A program made the translations under genes and the position numbers. A stretch of DNA of 64,000 nt from Podospora pseudocomata. Lineage: Eukaryota > Ascomycota > Sordariomycetes > Sordariales > Podosporaceae. Positions 25,401 through 34,169 of the stretch are shown here, one piece after another; within the stretch, counting starts at the first letter, position 1; each line of letters opens with the position of its first letter. The stretch lies in assembly GCF_035222375.1 (NCBI RefSeq), contig NW_026946365.1:992001-1056000 (forward strand), given 5' to 3'. The notes under the pieces are model-generated. The model was not told the origin of the DNA and ran no database searches. It saw nothing but the letters and a program-made list of their open reading frames with translations.

Positions 25401-25951
25401 GCGGATTCTTTTGGGCATCCAGCTCGCGGTTGTCGATTTTCAGCTCTTTCCTACTGACGACTATGTGAAGAAGCTAAACCCAAAAAAGTCCGACATCACC
25501 TTATCTCCCATAGTCACATTCATCTTTCACCACTCATCCCTCTCAAACTAAACTACCGAGGTCCAAACCCCCCCAAGTCTAGGCTCATCTGGTACGCTCT
25601 GGATCTGATCAGCGGGTTGTCCATCGAAGGAAATTAGATCAGACCAAGCCCATGACTTGCAGTACCTTCCGGAGAAATGTCAAAAGTCTGGTTGAAACAC
25701 TGCAGCACACACGCACACACGCGGGGTTGTATCGAAACGTTGATCTTTACCTCGAATCCGGAACCAATATCTCATTCACTATAGCAGATCGCCTACATAT
25801 TTTCTCCATTTGTTACCCCGATGTTAGCCTCCTGCTAGTCTAAGACATATAACGGACGATAAGGCAAGTTCTCCAAAATTAAAGATCCAGAGGTAACATT
25901 GGAAAAAGCCAATTGTACGCTACACCTACCTATCAACCTGCTATTATATAA

Positions 25952-26355
25952 TGTCACGGTTCTGGAAGACAGTGGGGCCACGAGGGACCAATCAAGACTG
26001 GACCGCGCCGTCGAGCGGGGCTCACGGTCCAGATGGGCAACGGACCAATAAGATGGGGACCGGGGACCGCGGTGGGGCTCACGGTCCACGGTCCGGCATC
26101 GGCCAATCAGGAGCGGACCGAGGACCGTCTGTAAGTCAACGGTCCACGGTCCACGGGTCTATATATACGGAGGAACTGGCCGGTGTAGATAGACAGTTCC
26201 GCAGTATGCAATACAAGTCACAATCGTTGGTATTCAGACTATTGTGATAGAGACAAGCCATTGTTGTACACTGTTTAGCTGTACCGAACCAGGATTGTTC
26301 AGAAGTGCCTTCAACTAGTGTCCCTTTCAGAGGTTCTGGATAGGGGTTCGTCACA
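25952..26355 (+). mobile_element. Solo LTR of an LTR retrotransposon
   Basis: A 404-bp segment starts TGTCACGG, ends TTCGTCACA, and is flanked by the 5-bp duplication TATAA (25947-25951 and 26356-26360). It therefore has the TG...CA ends and target duplication of an LTR, with no internal region or partner. The left part alternates several ACGGTCC repeats with three CCAAT boxes (CCAATCA or CCAATAA); a TATA-like TATATATAC lies near 26160. No coding sequence is present. The orientation is inferred from that promoter order. The family is probably Gypsy-like but cannot be fixed from an LTR alone. It is GC-richer than the AT-rich DNA beside it and looks undecayed, so it is likely fairly young. Confidence 0.85.
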
Positions 26356-26520
26356 TATAAGCAAGGATTACCAAACTTCTCTTATATTTTTGCTCTTTTA
26401 ACTAATTACTACGCGCTAAATGCTACATCTAACTAGTATTTAATTTAAATCTTTATAAATATAATTACTGGACTATATTATTGTATATTTTTATTTTTTT
26501 AAATTACAAAATGCTGTTTG

Positions 26521-26648
26521 TGTGACGGCTGTGGCGGCGTCACCATATATATACCACTGGAGCGAGCCAAGCCAGGAAGCTTGGCTCACTTGTAGCTTTT
26601 GATAGCAATCACAACAGGTTTGGCGCAGTGGTCTGCCCTGCCGTGACA
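26521..26648 (+). repeat. Left LTR of the TRIM (128 bp)
   Basis: TG...CA-bounded and identical to 26874-27001. It contains a TATATATA run near 26546 and the A-box-like motif near its right end. Confidence 0.88.
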
Positions 26649-26873
26649 TTTGAGCCAAGCTTGCACGGGAGCGTGGGTTCGAGCCACGCTCTTGGAAAGT
26701 CTGAGCCCGCTTTGCATGTACTCTGGAGCTTGCTGCCGGGAAGACCGCGCTCGGGTATATGGAGTGGTAGGACTTTCAGTTACCATATATATGCCCTCTT
26801 CTCGATGATAAATGGCACTCGAAGGCCTCGCTGGAGCAGCAGCTCGCGGGGGCTCTCGTCGAGGGGGGGGAGA

Positions 26874-27001
26874 TGTGACGGCTGTGGCGGCGTCACCATA
26901 TATATACCACTGGAGCGAGCCAAGCCAGGAAGCTTGGCTCACTTGTAGCTTTTGATAGCAATCACAACAGGTTTGGCGCAGTGGTCTGCCCTGCCGTGAC
27001 A
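26874..27001 (+). repeat. Right LTR of the TRIM (128 bp)
   Basis: Identical to the left LTR. It is preceded by the purine tract 26861-26873 and followed by the GTTTG duplication at 27002-27006. Confidence 0.88.
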
Positions 27002-27166
27002 GTTTGTATATAGAATTATATATAAACGTTATTTACAACTACAAAAGAGAATATAGCAGTAGTGATAATATGTACTATATAGTGCACAAATAGGGATACG
27101 GCAGTAATATAGTAAATTAAAAGTTATTTGTGGATAGGACTTAGCGCATAGCATGTAGCTTTAGCC

Positions 27167-27210
27167 TTGCCTGGCTTTAGTAGGTAACTTGCCTAGCTTT
27201 AGCAGGTAGC
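27167..27210. repeat. 22-bp tandem duplication, transition-diverged
   Basis: Units 27167-27188 and 27189-27210 match at 19 of 22 positions, and all three differences are transitions, consistent with RIP-type C-to-T change. Confidence 0.6.
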
Positions 27211-28341
27211 TTGTAAGTACTCAAATTGTAACTCGGGCAGGTGCTACAGTAGGCACGGGCATTTTTTTTAGCTAATCTTTCTAATGTTAACTTTCTAGAT
27301 TTTTTTAAAAAAAAAACTTGACTTATCGTCATTTATAGACATGACCGTATATGGACTTACATACATAGCTGCCTTTATTCTGCACAGGCAGCAAAGGCGC
27401 TAAACTTCCAGGTTTTTTTTTTTTTTTTTTTGCGCGGGAGAAGAAACAGTAAAAGAAGGAAAAAGCAATGTCTCACTCTATCTCGCAAGCATCTATTGGA
27501 AGTGGAAAAAAAAGTGAGATCTGAAACTGCTTGTCTTTTGTGTGTGTGTGGGTGTGTGTGTGGTAGCGAGCCAAGAAGGGATAGGCATAATCATTACATA
27601 CGTGAGAGGCACATACACATGCACATCGGCATCGAATCGATCTTACTTTTTGCCTTTGCGTCTCGCGGACCCGGGGACAGGGACGTGGGAAGGTGTGAGA
27701 TGATGCTTGGGAAGGGGAAGGCTTGGCGGCTTGGTGGCTTTTGTTGGTTGGGGATGGGGTGCTGATGGTTTTTGTCAGGTGCTGGTGGTGAGCAAACTTC
27801 ACCAGACCGGCCATGTCAACGTGATGTAAGAGATGATAGAGAGTCTATCTATTGACATCAGCACGTAAGAGGGAATCCAAGTACCAAAAAGCATACCTAC
27901 CTGAACTAATCAAGCGGAAGTTCTCAAGACAAAAATCGCAGACAAATCATTGAGTTGGACTGCCAGTATCGTATTCGCGCAGATTAATTCTTGGAGGAGA
28001 TAGGACACTGCTATCTTTTACACTGCCACAAACATGATAGGGCTCAGATAGGTAGGTAGGTGTGAGAAATAAATGTCAGTTAAATGTGTCTTCATCTCTT
28101 CCAAAACCTCCAAATAAGGGTATCAGAGCCTATGTAGCAGATATGAGCACACTCCATGTGTCAGGCATATCTTCAATAATGACACTGGCAATTAAAAGTT
28201 ACAGGACAGCTCACGCGTCATAGAAGACGCTAGGTTTGTAGCTATGATATGGCGAAGAATGGGTATGGTGTTGGCGGTGTATGCGCCATGGTGGTCCTGA
28301 GATGATGAATAACTCACTTACCAAGAAGTATTCCAAGGTAC

Positions 28342-28373
28342 CTCTATATCTGGGCTTACGCCCAGATATAGAG
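28342..28373. repeat. Perfect 14-bp inverted repeat with 4-nt loop
   Basis: CTCTATATCTGGGC, the loop TTAC, then the exact reverse complement. It could be a hairpin of a transcript, a cruciform, or the fused ends of a small transposon. Nothing nearby decides between these. Confidence 0.85.
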
Positions 28374-29149
28374 ATTCGAACAAAAGATTTATTTTCTCAA
28401 AAAATCACTCTTTAGTCGCCACAAAAGCCAACTCTGCGCCTTCTCAAACTTGAACTAATGTACATACCTAACCTTGACTCTGAACCTATACTGAGCTCGT
28501 ACGTGTGGTGGATTATCTTATAATAGTAGTAACAGATCAAACATAAATGTGTATCCTCCATTCCCGCTCGTAGGAATGAGATAAGCCTGATTCCTAACTG
28601 CCCGATTCTATCTAGCTCAACGATTTTGACTTCTATTCCCCTCGCTTTACGTCTCCCTGATGGATCTGGTATTGTGAAAACCAGTGAGATTGTTCCAAAA
28701 GAAACAGCTCCTTCTTTTAAATGTTCGTGGATAGGTATCTAGAGTGATTCTAGAGCTAAAACTTTGGTTGAACCTCAAGTATCTAGAGTCGGACAATTAC
28801 TTGGCCACCGCCCAGGAACCTTCACACCTCGCTGATGACAACTTTCTTTCGCCTCTTTATCGTGTCACGGAGCGGTTAGCCTAAAGGAGGGGAAAGCGGC
28901 TCTGGGAGACTGAGGATGCTATACGTCCCTCAGGTTGATGGTAGTTGGGTACCTACAGAGAAGGCTGGTTGGACTGGGAGAGCCACCTAGTAGTCGATGT
29001 CCTCCGCTGTCCACTCCTTCTGTCCAGAGGACTCAGCTATCTCGCAAGCCTCTACTTCTTAACGATTCTCTCCAGTTTCACTTTAACTCGACACAAGGAT
29101 CATAATGTATCGGACTCAGAACCCTGGAGAGGTCGGTCGGTAATAACCA

Positions 29150-29150
29150 G

Positions 29151-29181
<31 letters not shown>

Positions 29182-29190
29182 ATAGTAGTG

Positions 29191-29230
<40 letters not shown>

Positions 29231-29231
29231 A
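29150..29231. repeat. AGC/AGT trinucleotide microsatellite
   Basis: About six AGC units followed by some twenty AGT units with a few interruptions, in non-coding DNA. Confidence 0.9.
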
Positions 29232-29509
29232 GGCATCATAATCAATTAACAAGGGAGCTGGCGCTCACAGCAGGCGCTCAGTCACAGACTTGTTGCATAT
29301 TTCAACGTGGATTTGAGAGAAGTTTTGATTTGTTGTTGTAAGCGTAGTAGTAAATTCATGCTTCATAACTCATTCCTAAAAGCCAAAATGAAACAAGCGC
29401 TCTATCCCCCAAATCGCAGACAAAAGTTACAATATTGTTACAGGGTATCTCCATCATCTCCATCATGCGCCCATCACATCCATTATCATATCCCATCATT
29501 CATATGCAT

Positions 29510-29878
29510 TTAGTAAAATCTCCTCCTGCTTCCCCGGCCATCAGTGCCATGCATCCTCCTCGTGCCAGCAGCCTTCTGGCCGGGTCTTCCAGTGAGAGTT
29601 CCCTTCAACTTCAGGAAGGCACCACTGATCTTGTCACCGATGGAGGGCCGCCTCTGCTGGTGATGGACAGGGGCGACGGTGGTGTGGTGGTGGTGATGGG
29701 TGGTAGTGGCATGATGTCTGCGCTTTCCGCCAAAGAGACCGCCTCGGTGACGGGTAGAAGTAGTCATGGGAGCGGCGGTGGTGTGATGAGTGCGACGAGG
29801 GCCGCCGAAGAGACCTCTGCGACGGCGGGGAGCGGTAGTAGTGACTACAGGAGCGGCGTGGTGACGACGACCGAACAT
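29510..29878 (-). CDS. Small His/Arg-rich conserved fungal protein
   Basis: A single exon of 122 residues, starting MFGRRHHAAPV at 29878; a longer frame opens at 29953 but its extra 25 residues look like leader. The protein has two basic GLFGG(K/P)RR blocks embedded in Thr/His-rich sequence, then a distinctive C-terminus (SIGDKISGAFLKLKGTLTGRP followed by AGTRRMHGTDGRGSRRRFY). From memory, this C-terminus recurs in small uncharacterised proteins of many Pezizomycotina, which supports a real gene. There is no signal peptide and no membrane segment; very high basic charge would suit nucleic-acid or membrane-surface binding, but no function is assigned. Confidence 0.72.
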   Translation of the reverse strand: MFGRRHHAAPVVTTTAPRRRRGLFGGPRRTHHTTAAPMTTSTRHRGGLFGGKRRHHATTTHHHHHTTVAPVHHQQRRPSIGDKISGAFLKLKGTLTGRPGQKAAGTRRMHGTDGRGSRRRFY

Positions 29879-31187
29879 TTTGATGGTTTGGGTTTGGTGT
29901 TGTGGTTGGTATTGGTTAAAGTAGGTAGTGCTTGATTTGCAGTTGATGTGCAAATTGAACTCTTGAGAATGCTTGTTTGTTTGTTTTGCTTCTGTGTAGA
30001 TGCTGATGATAATGAAGAAATTAAGACCTGTTTCTCGAGGTCAGATCAAGCAAAATATATACACCATCTCATCGGCCCTTCGCTCTCCCTCCCACGTCAC
30101 AGCTTTCTTTCAATGTTATCTCCCATACTTGATTCAGACCCTTGGACCCTTGATGCATTCAGATCTCGATCCTATCCACAGCCTTAATCCAACTTTCCAA
30201 AGACAGGGATGACATCAACCTCTTGCCAAACCAAAGAACACAAAACAAGCAAAAAGTCAACCATGACGAGGCCCTTTGGACCCTTGAACTACCCCACATC
30301 GTCAGTGGCGTCCGCTGCGGTAATGCGCTGAGAATCTCATTGGTTGCCCTAAACACCCTTTCTCTTTCAGCGAGCCTTCAGTGCAACCAAATGCGCACCA
30401 ATCAGGTCTCGTTTCTTGGACTTTTGGGCAACCGAAGTGGCCCCACACAGGGTATGATGTCACGGTTCATGTCACTTGTCAGACGGCTCGTGCCGTGACA
30501 ACCGTTGGAGTCAAGCTCGAAGTTGGCATTTCTACCTACTGCACATACCGCTGGGCACTGAGGGGGTAAGCTCCGATGATTTGAGGACGTTGATTATTGC
30601 GCGAGCATCATAGCTTGCGTGTTCACCACGTGGATGTGATACCTTGTTCGGACCGTTGGGCCGTTGGGAGTGGAAACTTGCGATGTTCGACATGACGACT
30701 GCCTATGTATGTAGGTAGCCGAATATTCCAAGGAGGAACAAGTGTCTGCTAAGAATAGAATTCGAGCATTAGCTAACAGCGATAGAAGGATTCTAGTGGG
30801 ATTATACAGTCTTGATGCTCTCAGCAATATGTGAGAGTCTTGCGCGGCTGGGTGATGCCATCACTTTACTCAAAGTCACTTCCGATCCAGACACTCCTTG
30901 CCTATTGATATCCCACCTCAATATTATCACATTATTCAAGTCCGAAGATATGTCATTTCCCTTGCACCAACTTTTTGTCCACCAAAATCAAATTACAACT
31001 TGAGTAGGTACGGAATAAATAATTGTTATTACCGAACTGTAACTGCTGGCTGCCCCGTCCCGCCAAGTCTCGCATCTCCAGTACACTCGGATATGTCTCC
31101 ACAAAACCCACATTCGATAACAAATTCACATCGGGAATTGTTGAAAAGCCCTAATCCTCCACTAGATCCACAACAACTCAATAAAAT
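29879..31187. other. Intergenic, upstream of the small basic protein gene and tRNA-Tyr
   Basis: No coding frame is supported. It contains a 43-bp segment with perfect 8-bp inverted ends (30458-30500). The part next to 29879 should hold the promoter of the small basic protein gene. Confidence 0.5.
30458..30500. repeat. 43-bp segment with LTR-like inverted ends
   Basis: It starts TGTCACGGTTC, the same 11 bases as the solo LTR at 25952, and ends CCGTGACA, the same ending as the TRIM LTR. The 8-bp ends are exact inverted repeats. No flanking duplication is seen, so it may be a remnant or coincidence. Confidence 0.35.
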
Positions 31188-31276
31188 CCCCTTGTGGTGT
31201 AGTTGGCTATCACGTTCGGCTGTAAATGCAATTTATCGATACCGAAAGGTCACCGGCTCGATTCCGGTCGAGGGGA
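31188..31276 (+). tRNA. tRNA-Tyr(GTA) with 15-nt intron
   Basis: The sequence folds as a cloverleaf. The acceptor stem is 31188-31194 with 31269-31275, starting with the C1-G72 pair typical of eukaryotic tRNA-Tyr, and the discriminator is A at 31276. The D arm is GTG/CAC, the anticodon stem TTCGG/CCGAA, and the T arm ACCGG/CCGGT with loop CTCGATT. Anticodon GTA is at 31222-31224. A 15-nt intron occupies 31226-31240, one base 3' of the anticodon as usual; tRNA-Tyr commonly has an intron in fungi. The mature tRNA is 74 nt. Confidence 0.93.
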
Positions 31277-31283
31277 CACATCC

Positions 31284-31287
31284 TTTT
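31284..31287 (+). terminator. Pol III terminator of tRNA-Tyr
   Basis: TTTT begins eight bases after the discriminator base, a minimal Pol III stop signal; a stronger T run follows near 31313. Confidence 0.65.
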
Positions 31288-31736
31288 GCCTTCACCTCAG
31301 TAAGGTGACTCTTTGTTTTTGATTCAGCTATGAAGAAAAGACTCTTCTTTTTTTCTGGGATGCTATGTGCTTCACAAACAACCCTACGTGCATAATTCTG
31401 GAGATATATATTATACAATGGGTTGCTTAACCTACACAGCACAGTCATTACATCAGGTCACCAGAACCCATGATATTAGACTCAACCCATTGAAATGCCA
31501 TGTCGTTCATCAGAAAATCATTAAACAGGCTGTAGATTCCTGGTAATAGCTTCGGCGAACATTGAGTACCAATCTTTAGATTTGCTAGCAACCTTAAAAG
31601 ACCCATTTCAGGCTGTTTCGTAGAAAACAATAAACTTCCTCCGCCAAGGGTATCATTCCAACCAAGCCACTCTACAGTCTCATCAATGCCGTATCCATAC
31701 TTTGCGTCATCATAAAACGAAAGCTTACAAACCCCC

Positions 31737-34169
31737 TCAAGCCTTAAAGCTGAAACAATCACTCACACCCTCGAAGCTTTCCACGCCTCCCAACAACCCC
31801 TTCTTATCCCCAAAGTACCTGATCCGATACGCCGTCCCCTTCTCTATCTCCCCGTCTCCCTCAAGAGCGGTATCCCACCCGATCGTCACCTCACTCCAAC
31901 CCATAAGCTCACTCGTCCTCTCCCACTCAAAAATCACACTCCAATCCCCATCATCTCTGAACCTTTCCCACGTCCCATCCTTACCCAGCTTCTCAACAGC
32001 AGCATACGTGCCGCCCAGCTTCAGATTGTTCCTCGGATTGGCTCCAACAAACCGAACCTTGACCACATCCCCAATCACATAAGGAGTACCCTTCTCAGCA
32101 TCCGTCAAAACATCCCCAAAAGACTTGAAAAGCGGCGCATTGTCCATCACCACCGACGGGATAAACGACAACGACCGGTTCGTATTATCCGGCGGATACA
32201 CCATAGACTTCTGATCATGCGGCGGAGGCGCCGGCGAATCCGGATTCAAATACCCCAACAGCCCCATCGTGACGTTGATATACGCCGCCAGCGTGTGCGG
32301 CCCATACAGAGTCGAAGCCCCTTCATACCTCTGGATCCCGTACTCCTCTTCCGTAGTGATATAATGCGTATAACTGTTGGCCGGACCCCCCAACACAACA
32401 ACCGCATCCTCTCCCGCCTCATCGCTGGTCCTCACGGCCTCCTTCCATCTCCGTCCAGCCATCGTCGTCGCCTCCCCAGGCGAAACAATAATAAAAAGCT
32501 GTCCAACTCTGAACACTTGAACATCAACCACATTCGGCGTCCACAGATACGGCCTCTCCATCTCCCCCACATCCAGCAAAATCGGCTTGGCACCATGACA
32601 CGCCCTCTGCTCCTCGTTCGCATCCTTCAAAAACCTCGACACAGCCTTCCACACCGGCGAAGTGGTGTTTTCGTTCCCATCATGCTGCGTAAAATCAAAC
32701 GCCCCCGGCCCATCACTCGTCCCCGCCGCAAAAGAATACCCCAGCGCAGCCGGACAAGTCTTTGCCATCCTCCCACCCGGTAGCTCAAACTCAAACCCGG
32801 TCATGTTGTGAAACTTGTGAAAAGCTTTCACCCAACCCCCCCTCACCGGCGTGAGCTCCCCCTCGTCAAACAGTTTCCTCGCAGGCTCAAACTGCCTCTT
32901 CCCGATCTCGAAACAGGAACTAGCTCCGCTGTCCGGAGTTTGAAACCCGGGCCCACGACCATGACAAGACTGTGACTTGCCATCAACAGGACAAGTGCTA
33001 TTCTCAAAACTGCACATCTCCCCCGACCCATCCTCGCACCACGCGCCCAGAACATTAGGACTCGTATCACCCACACTTGCCTGGCTGAAACCAGCCACAA
33101 AATCTGGATTCCCCCCTCTCATCGACTTTTCAAACAAATAGGCCGCAACCCCTTTATTATCCCCCGCAATAAGGGTGTTGTTCCCCAACAACGAAGTCCC
33201 ATGGACGGGAAACCACGTCAGCACACCCAAAGCCTTCTCATCAGCGGCACGTTCAAATTTCAAGAGCGTCAAATCCTTTTCAACGGACCCGTCGTCTTCG
33301 ATGCTAATATTATACCTCACCCTCTCCTCCTCAGGGTTGGCAAGGTAAGCAAACAAACTCCGGTTGATATTCGCGCCAAAAACCTTTGTCGTCCCGACGC
33401 TGAGATACCCCGGCGTGAGACTCTGATGCGCTTTTCTGATGGATTCCACCGCCCCGTCCACAATGACTCGGTAGCCTTGGTGATCAAACCCTTTGCTTGT
33501 GATTTGTGGGAGGAGGTAATTCAACCACCCAGCTGGCCCAGCATGGGAGTGCGTTCCCGTAACAGCAACGTTGTGGTGACCGTACACTTTATATTCCTCC
33601 CCCAAGCTCTCAAGAGCGCTGAGGATGCCGTAGCGAACGGCGGTGTCACCTGATTGGGTGTCCAGCACCAAGTAAACCAACCGGTCGGAAGGGTTGTCGA
33701 TGTTGCCGACGATGAAGGCGCGGGAGTAGAGGCGTTGACGGAGACCGGAACCGACTTGTTTTGGGTCGGCGTAGCCCATGAGGTTGATTTCGACTACGGG
33801 GCCGGTGATGTCTGCTTTGCCCACGCCGAGGAGATATGTGTTGTTGTTTTTGTTGTTGTTGTTGTTGTTGTTGTTTGTTGGTGGGGGTTGGGGGGTTGAG
33901 GTTGTCCATGATGTCCAGTTTCCGGGGGCTTCGGCGGCAAACAATCTAAGTAGTGCACAGCCGAGGATGAGGGCGCCGAGGATGGAGGTGAGGTACCCGA
34001 TGATGGACCGGTAGTATATTCTTTTCGGTAGTGATCTCTTGTTCTCTGAGTCCCCGTCTTTGGTCTGTTGATGTGGTTGTGATAGCAACGGCTGTTGTTG
34101 ATAAGCTCCGTCCTTTTCCGAGTCAACCCAGAGGTTGGCGGGGTCGAGCAGTTTTTCGTGGGCGTCCAT
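31737..34169 (-). CDS. Neutral/alkaline ceramidase, membrane-anchored
   Basis: A single exon of 810 residues. Ceramidase hydrolyses ceramide to sphingosine and fatty acid. The first about 55 residues are cytosolic, then one membrane segment (about 56-78, IIGYLTSILGALILGCALLRLF) anchors the enzyme as a type II protein. An Asn/Thr/Pro linker with a poly-Asn tract follows, encoded by a TTG/AAC-type microsatellite at about 33840-33882. The catalytic domain starts at LGVGKADITGP. The zinc-binding HNVAVTGTHSHAGPAGW and the GDTSPN motif carrying the nucleophilic Ser are intact, as are the tail and the final immunoglobulin-like domain (VRFVGANPRNNL...). Length is usual for the family. It is transcribed away from cwf7, sharing a 775-bp promoter region. 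Confidence 0.95.
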   Translation of the reverse strand: MDAHEKLLDPANLWVDSEKDGAYQQQPLLSQPHQQTKDGDSENKRSLPKRIYYRSIIGYLTSILGALILGCALLRLFAAEAPGNWTSWTTSTPQPPPTNNNNNNNNKNNNTYLLGVGKADITGPVVEINLMGYADPKQVGSGLRQRLYSRAFIVGNIDNPSDRLVYLVLDTQSGDTAVRYGILSALESLGEEYKVYGHHNVAVTGTHSHAGPAGWLNYLLPQITSKGFDHQGYRVIVDGAVESIRKAHQSLTPGYLSVGTTKVFGANINRSLFAYLANPEEERVRYNISIEDDGSVEKDLTLLKFERAADEKALGVLTWFPVHGTSLLGNNTLIAGDNKGVAAYLFEKSMRGGNPDFVAGFSQASVGDTSPNVLGAWCEDGSGEMCSFENSTCPVDGKSQSCHGRGPGFQTPDSGASSCFEIGKRQFEPARKLFDEGELTPVRGGWVKAFHKFHNMTGFEFELPGGRMAKTCPAALGYSFAAGTSDGPGAFDFTQHDGNENTTSPVWKAVSRFLKDANEEQRACHGAKPILLDVGEMERPYLWTPNVVDVQVFRVGQLFIIVSPGEATTMAGRRWKEAVRTSDEAGEDAVVVLGGPANSYTHYITTEEEYGIQRYEGASTLYGPHTLAAYINVTMGLLGYLNPDSPAPPPHDQKSMVYPPDNTNRSLSFIPSVVMDNAPLFKSFGDVLTDAEKGTPYVIGDVVKVRFVGANPRNNLKLGGTYAAVEKLGKDGTWERFRDDGDWSVIFEWERTSELMGWSEVTIGWDTALEGDGEIEKGTAYRIRYFGDKKGLLGGVESFEGVSDCFSFKA

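Larger units (their letters stand above)
16045..25946. other. Long non-coding region upstream of sub-1
   Basis: No convincing protein gene is seen on either strand; many short frames exist (for example 19409-20005 minus) but none has a recognisable domain or spliced continuation. The stretch contains CAGC-type and GGCAT repeats, GATC-rich patches and pyrimidine runs. Long 5' leaders and extended promoters are known for nsdD-type genes in other ascomycetes, so part of this may be 5' UTR and regulatory DNA of sub-1. That is inference from position only. Confidence 0.6.
26521..27001 (+). mobile_element. TRIM: miniature non-coding LTR retroelement with tRNA-like promoter
   Basis: A 481-bp element has two identical 128-bp direct repeats (26521-26648 and 26874-27001) that start TGTGACGG and end CCGTGACA, around a 225-bp interior. 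The 5-bp duplication GTTTG flanks it (26516-26520 and 27002-27006). A purine tract, GAGGGGGGGGAGA, lies immediately before the right repeat, as the polypurine tract of an LTR element does. It carries no coding capacity, so it must have moved with enzymes from another element. A Pol III A-box-like TGGCGCAGTGGT (26621-26632) lies in the left LTR and a B-box-like GGTTCGAGCCA (26676-26686) in the interior, in a GCGTGG/CCACGC stem. The site after the left LTR is not an obvious tRNA-primer match. Identical LTRs mean a recent insertion. It looks structurally whole. Confidence 0.85.
26361..27450. other. AT-rich island with RIP-like character
   Basis: Apart from the inserted TRIM, this block is strikingly rich in A/T, with TA-rich runs and no open frame, unlike the balanced DNA around it. 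A 22-bp tandem pair inside it differs only by transitions. This is the usual look of an old repeat mutated by RIP in a filamentous ascomycete. What the repeat originally was cannot be read. Confidence 0.6.
27451..29509. other. Non-coding stretch with a perfect hairpin and a microsatellite
   Basis: No coding frame can be supported. The stretch holds GT-rich simple sequence near 27540-27560, the hairpin at 28342-28373, and the trinucleotide repeat at 29150-29231. The last few hundred bases are probably the 3' UTR of the small gene ending at 29510. Confidence 0.55.

Noticed and set aside
31448-31762. 104-codon minus-strand frame overlapping the ceramidase 3' end
   Set aside because: Its amino-acid composition looks protein-like, but it overlaps the ceramidase stop, has no recognised family and no clear upstream exon; could be a gene relic or 3' UTR.
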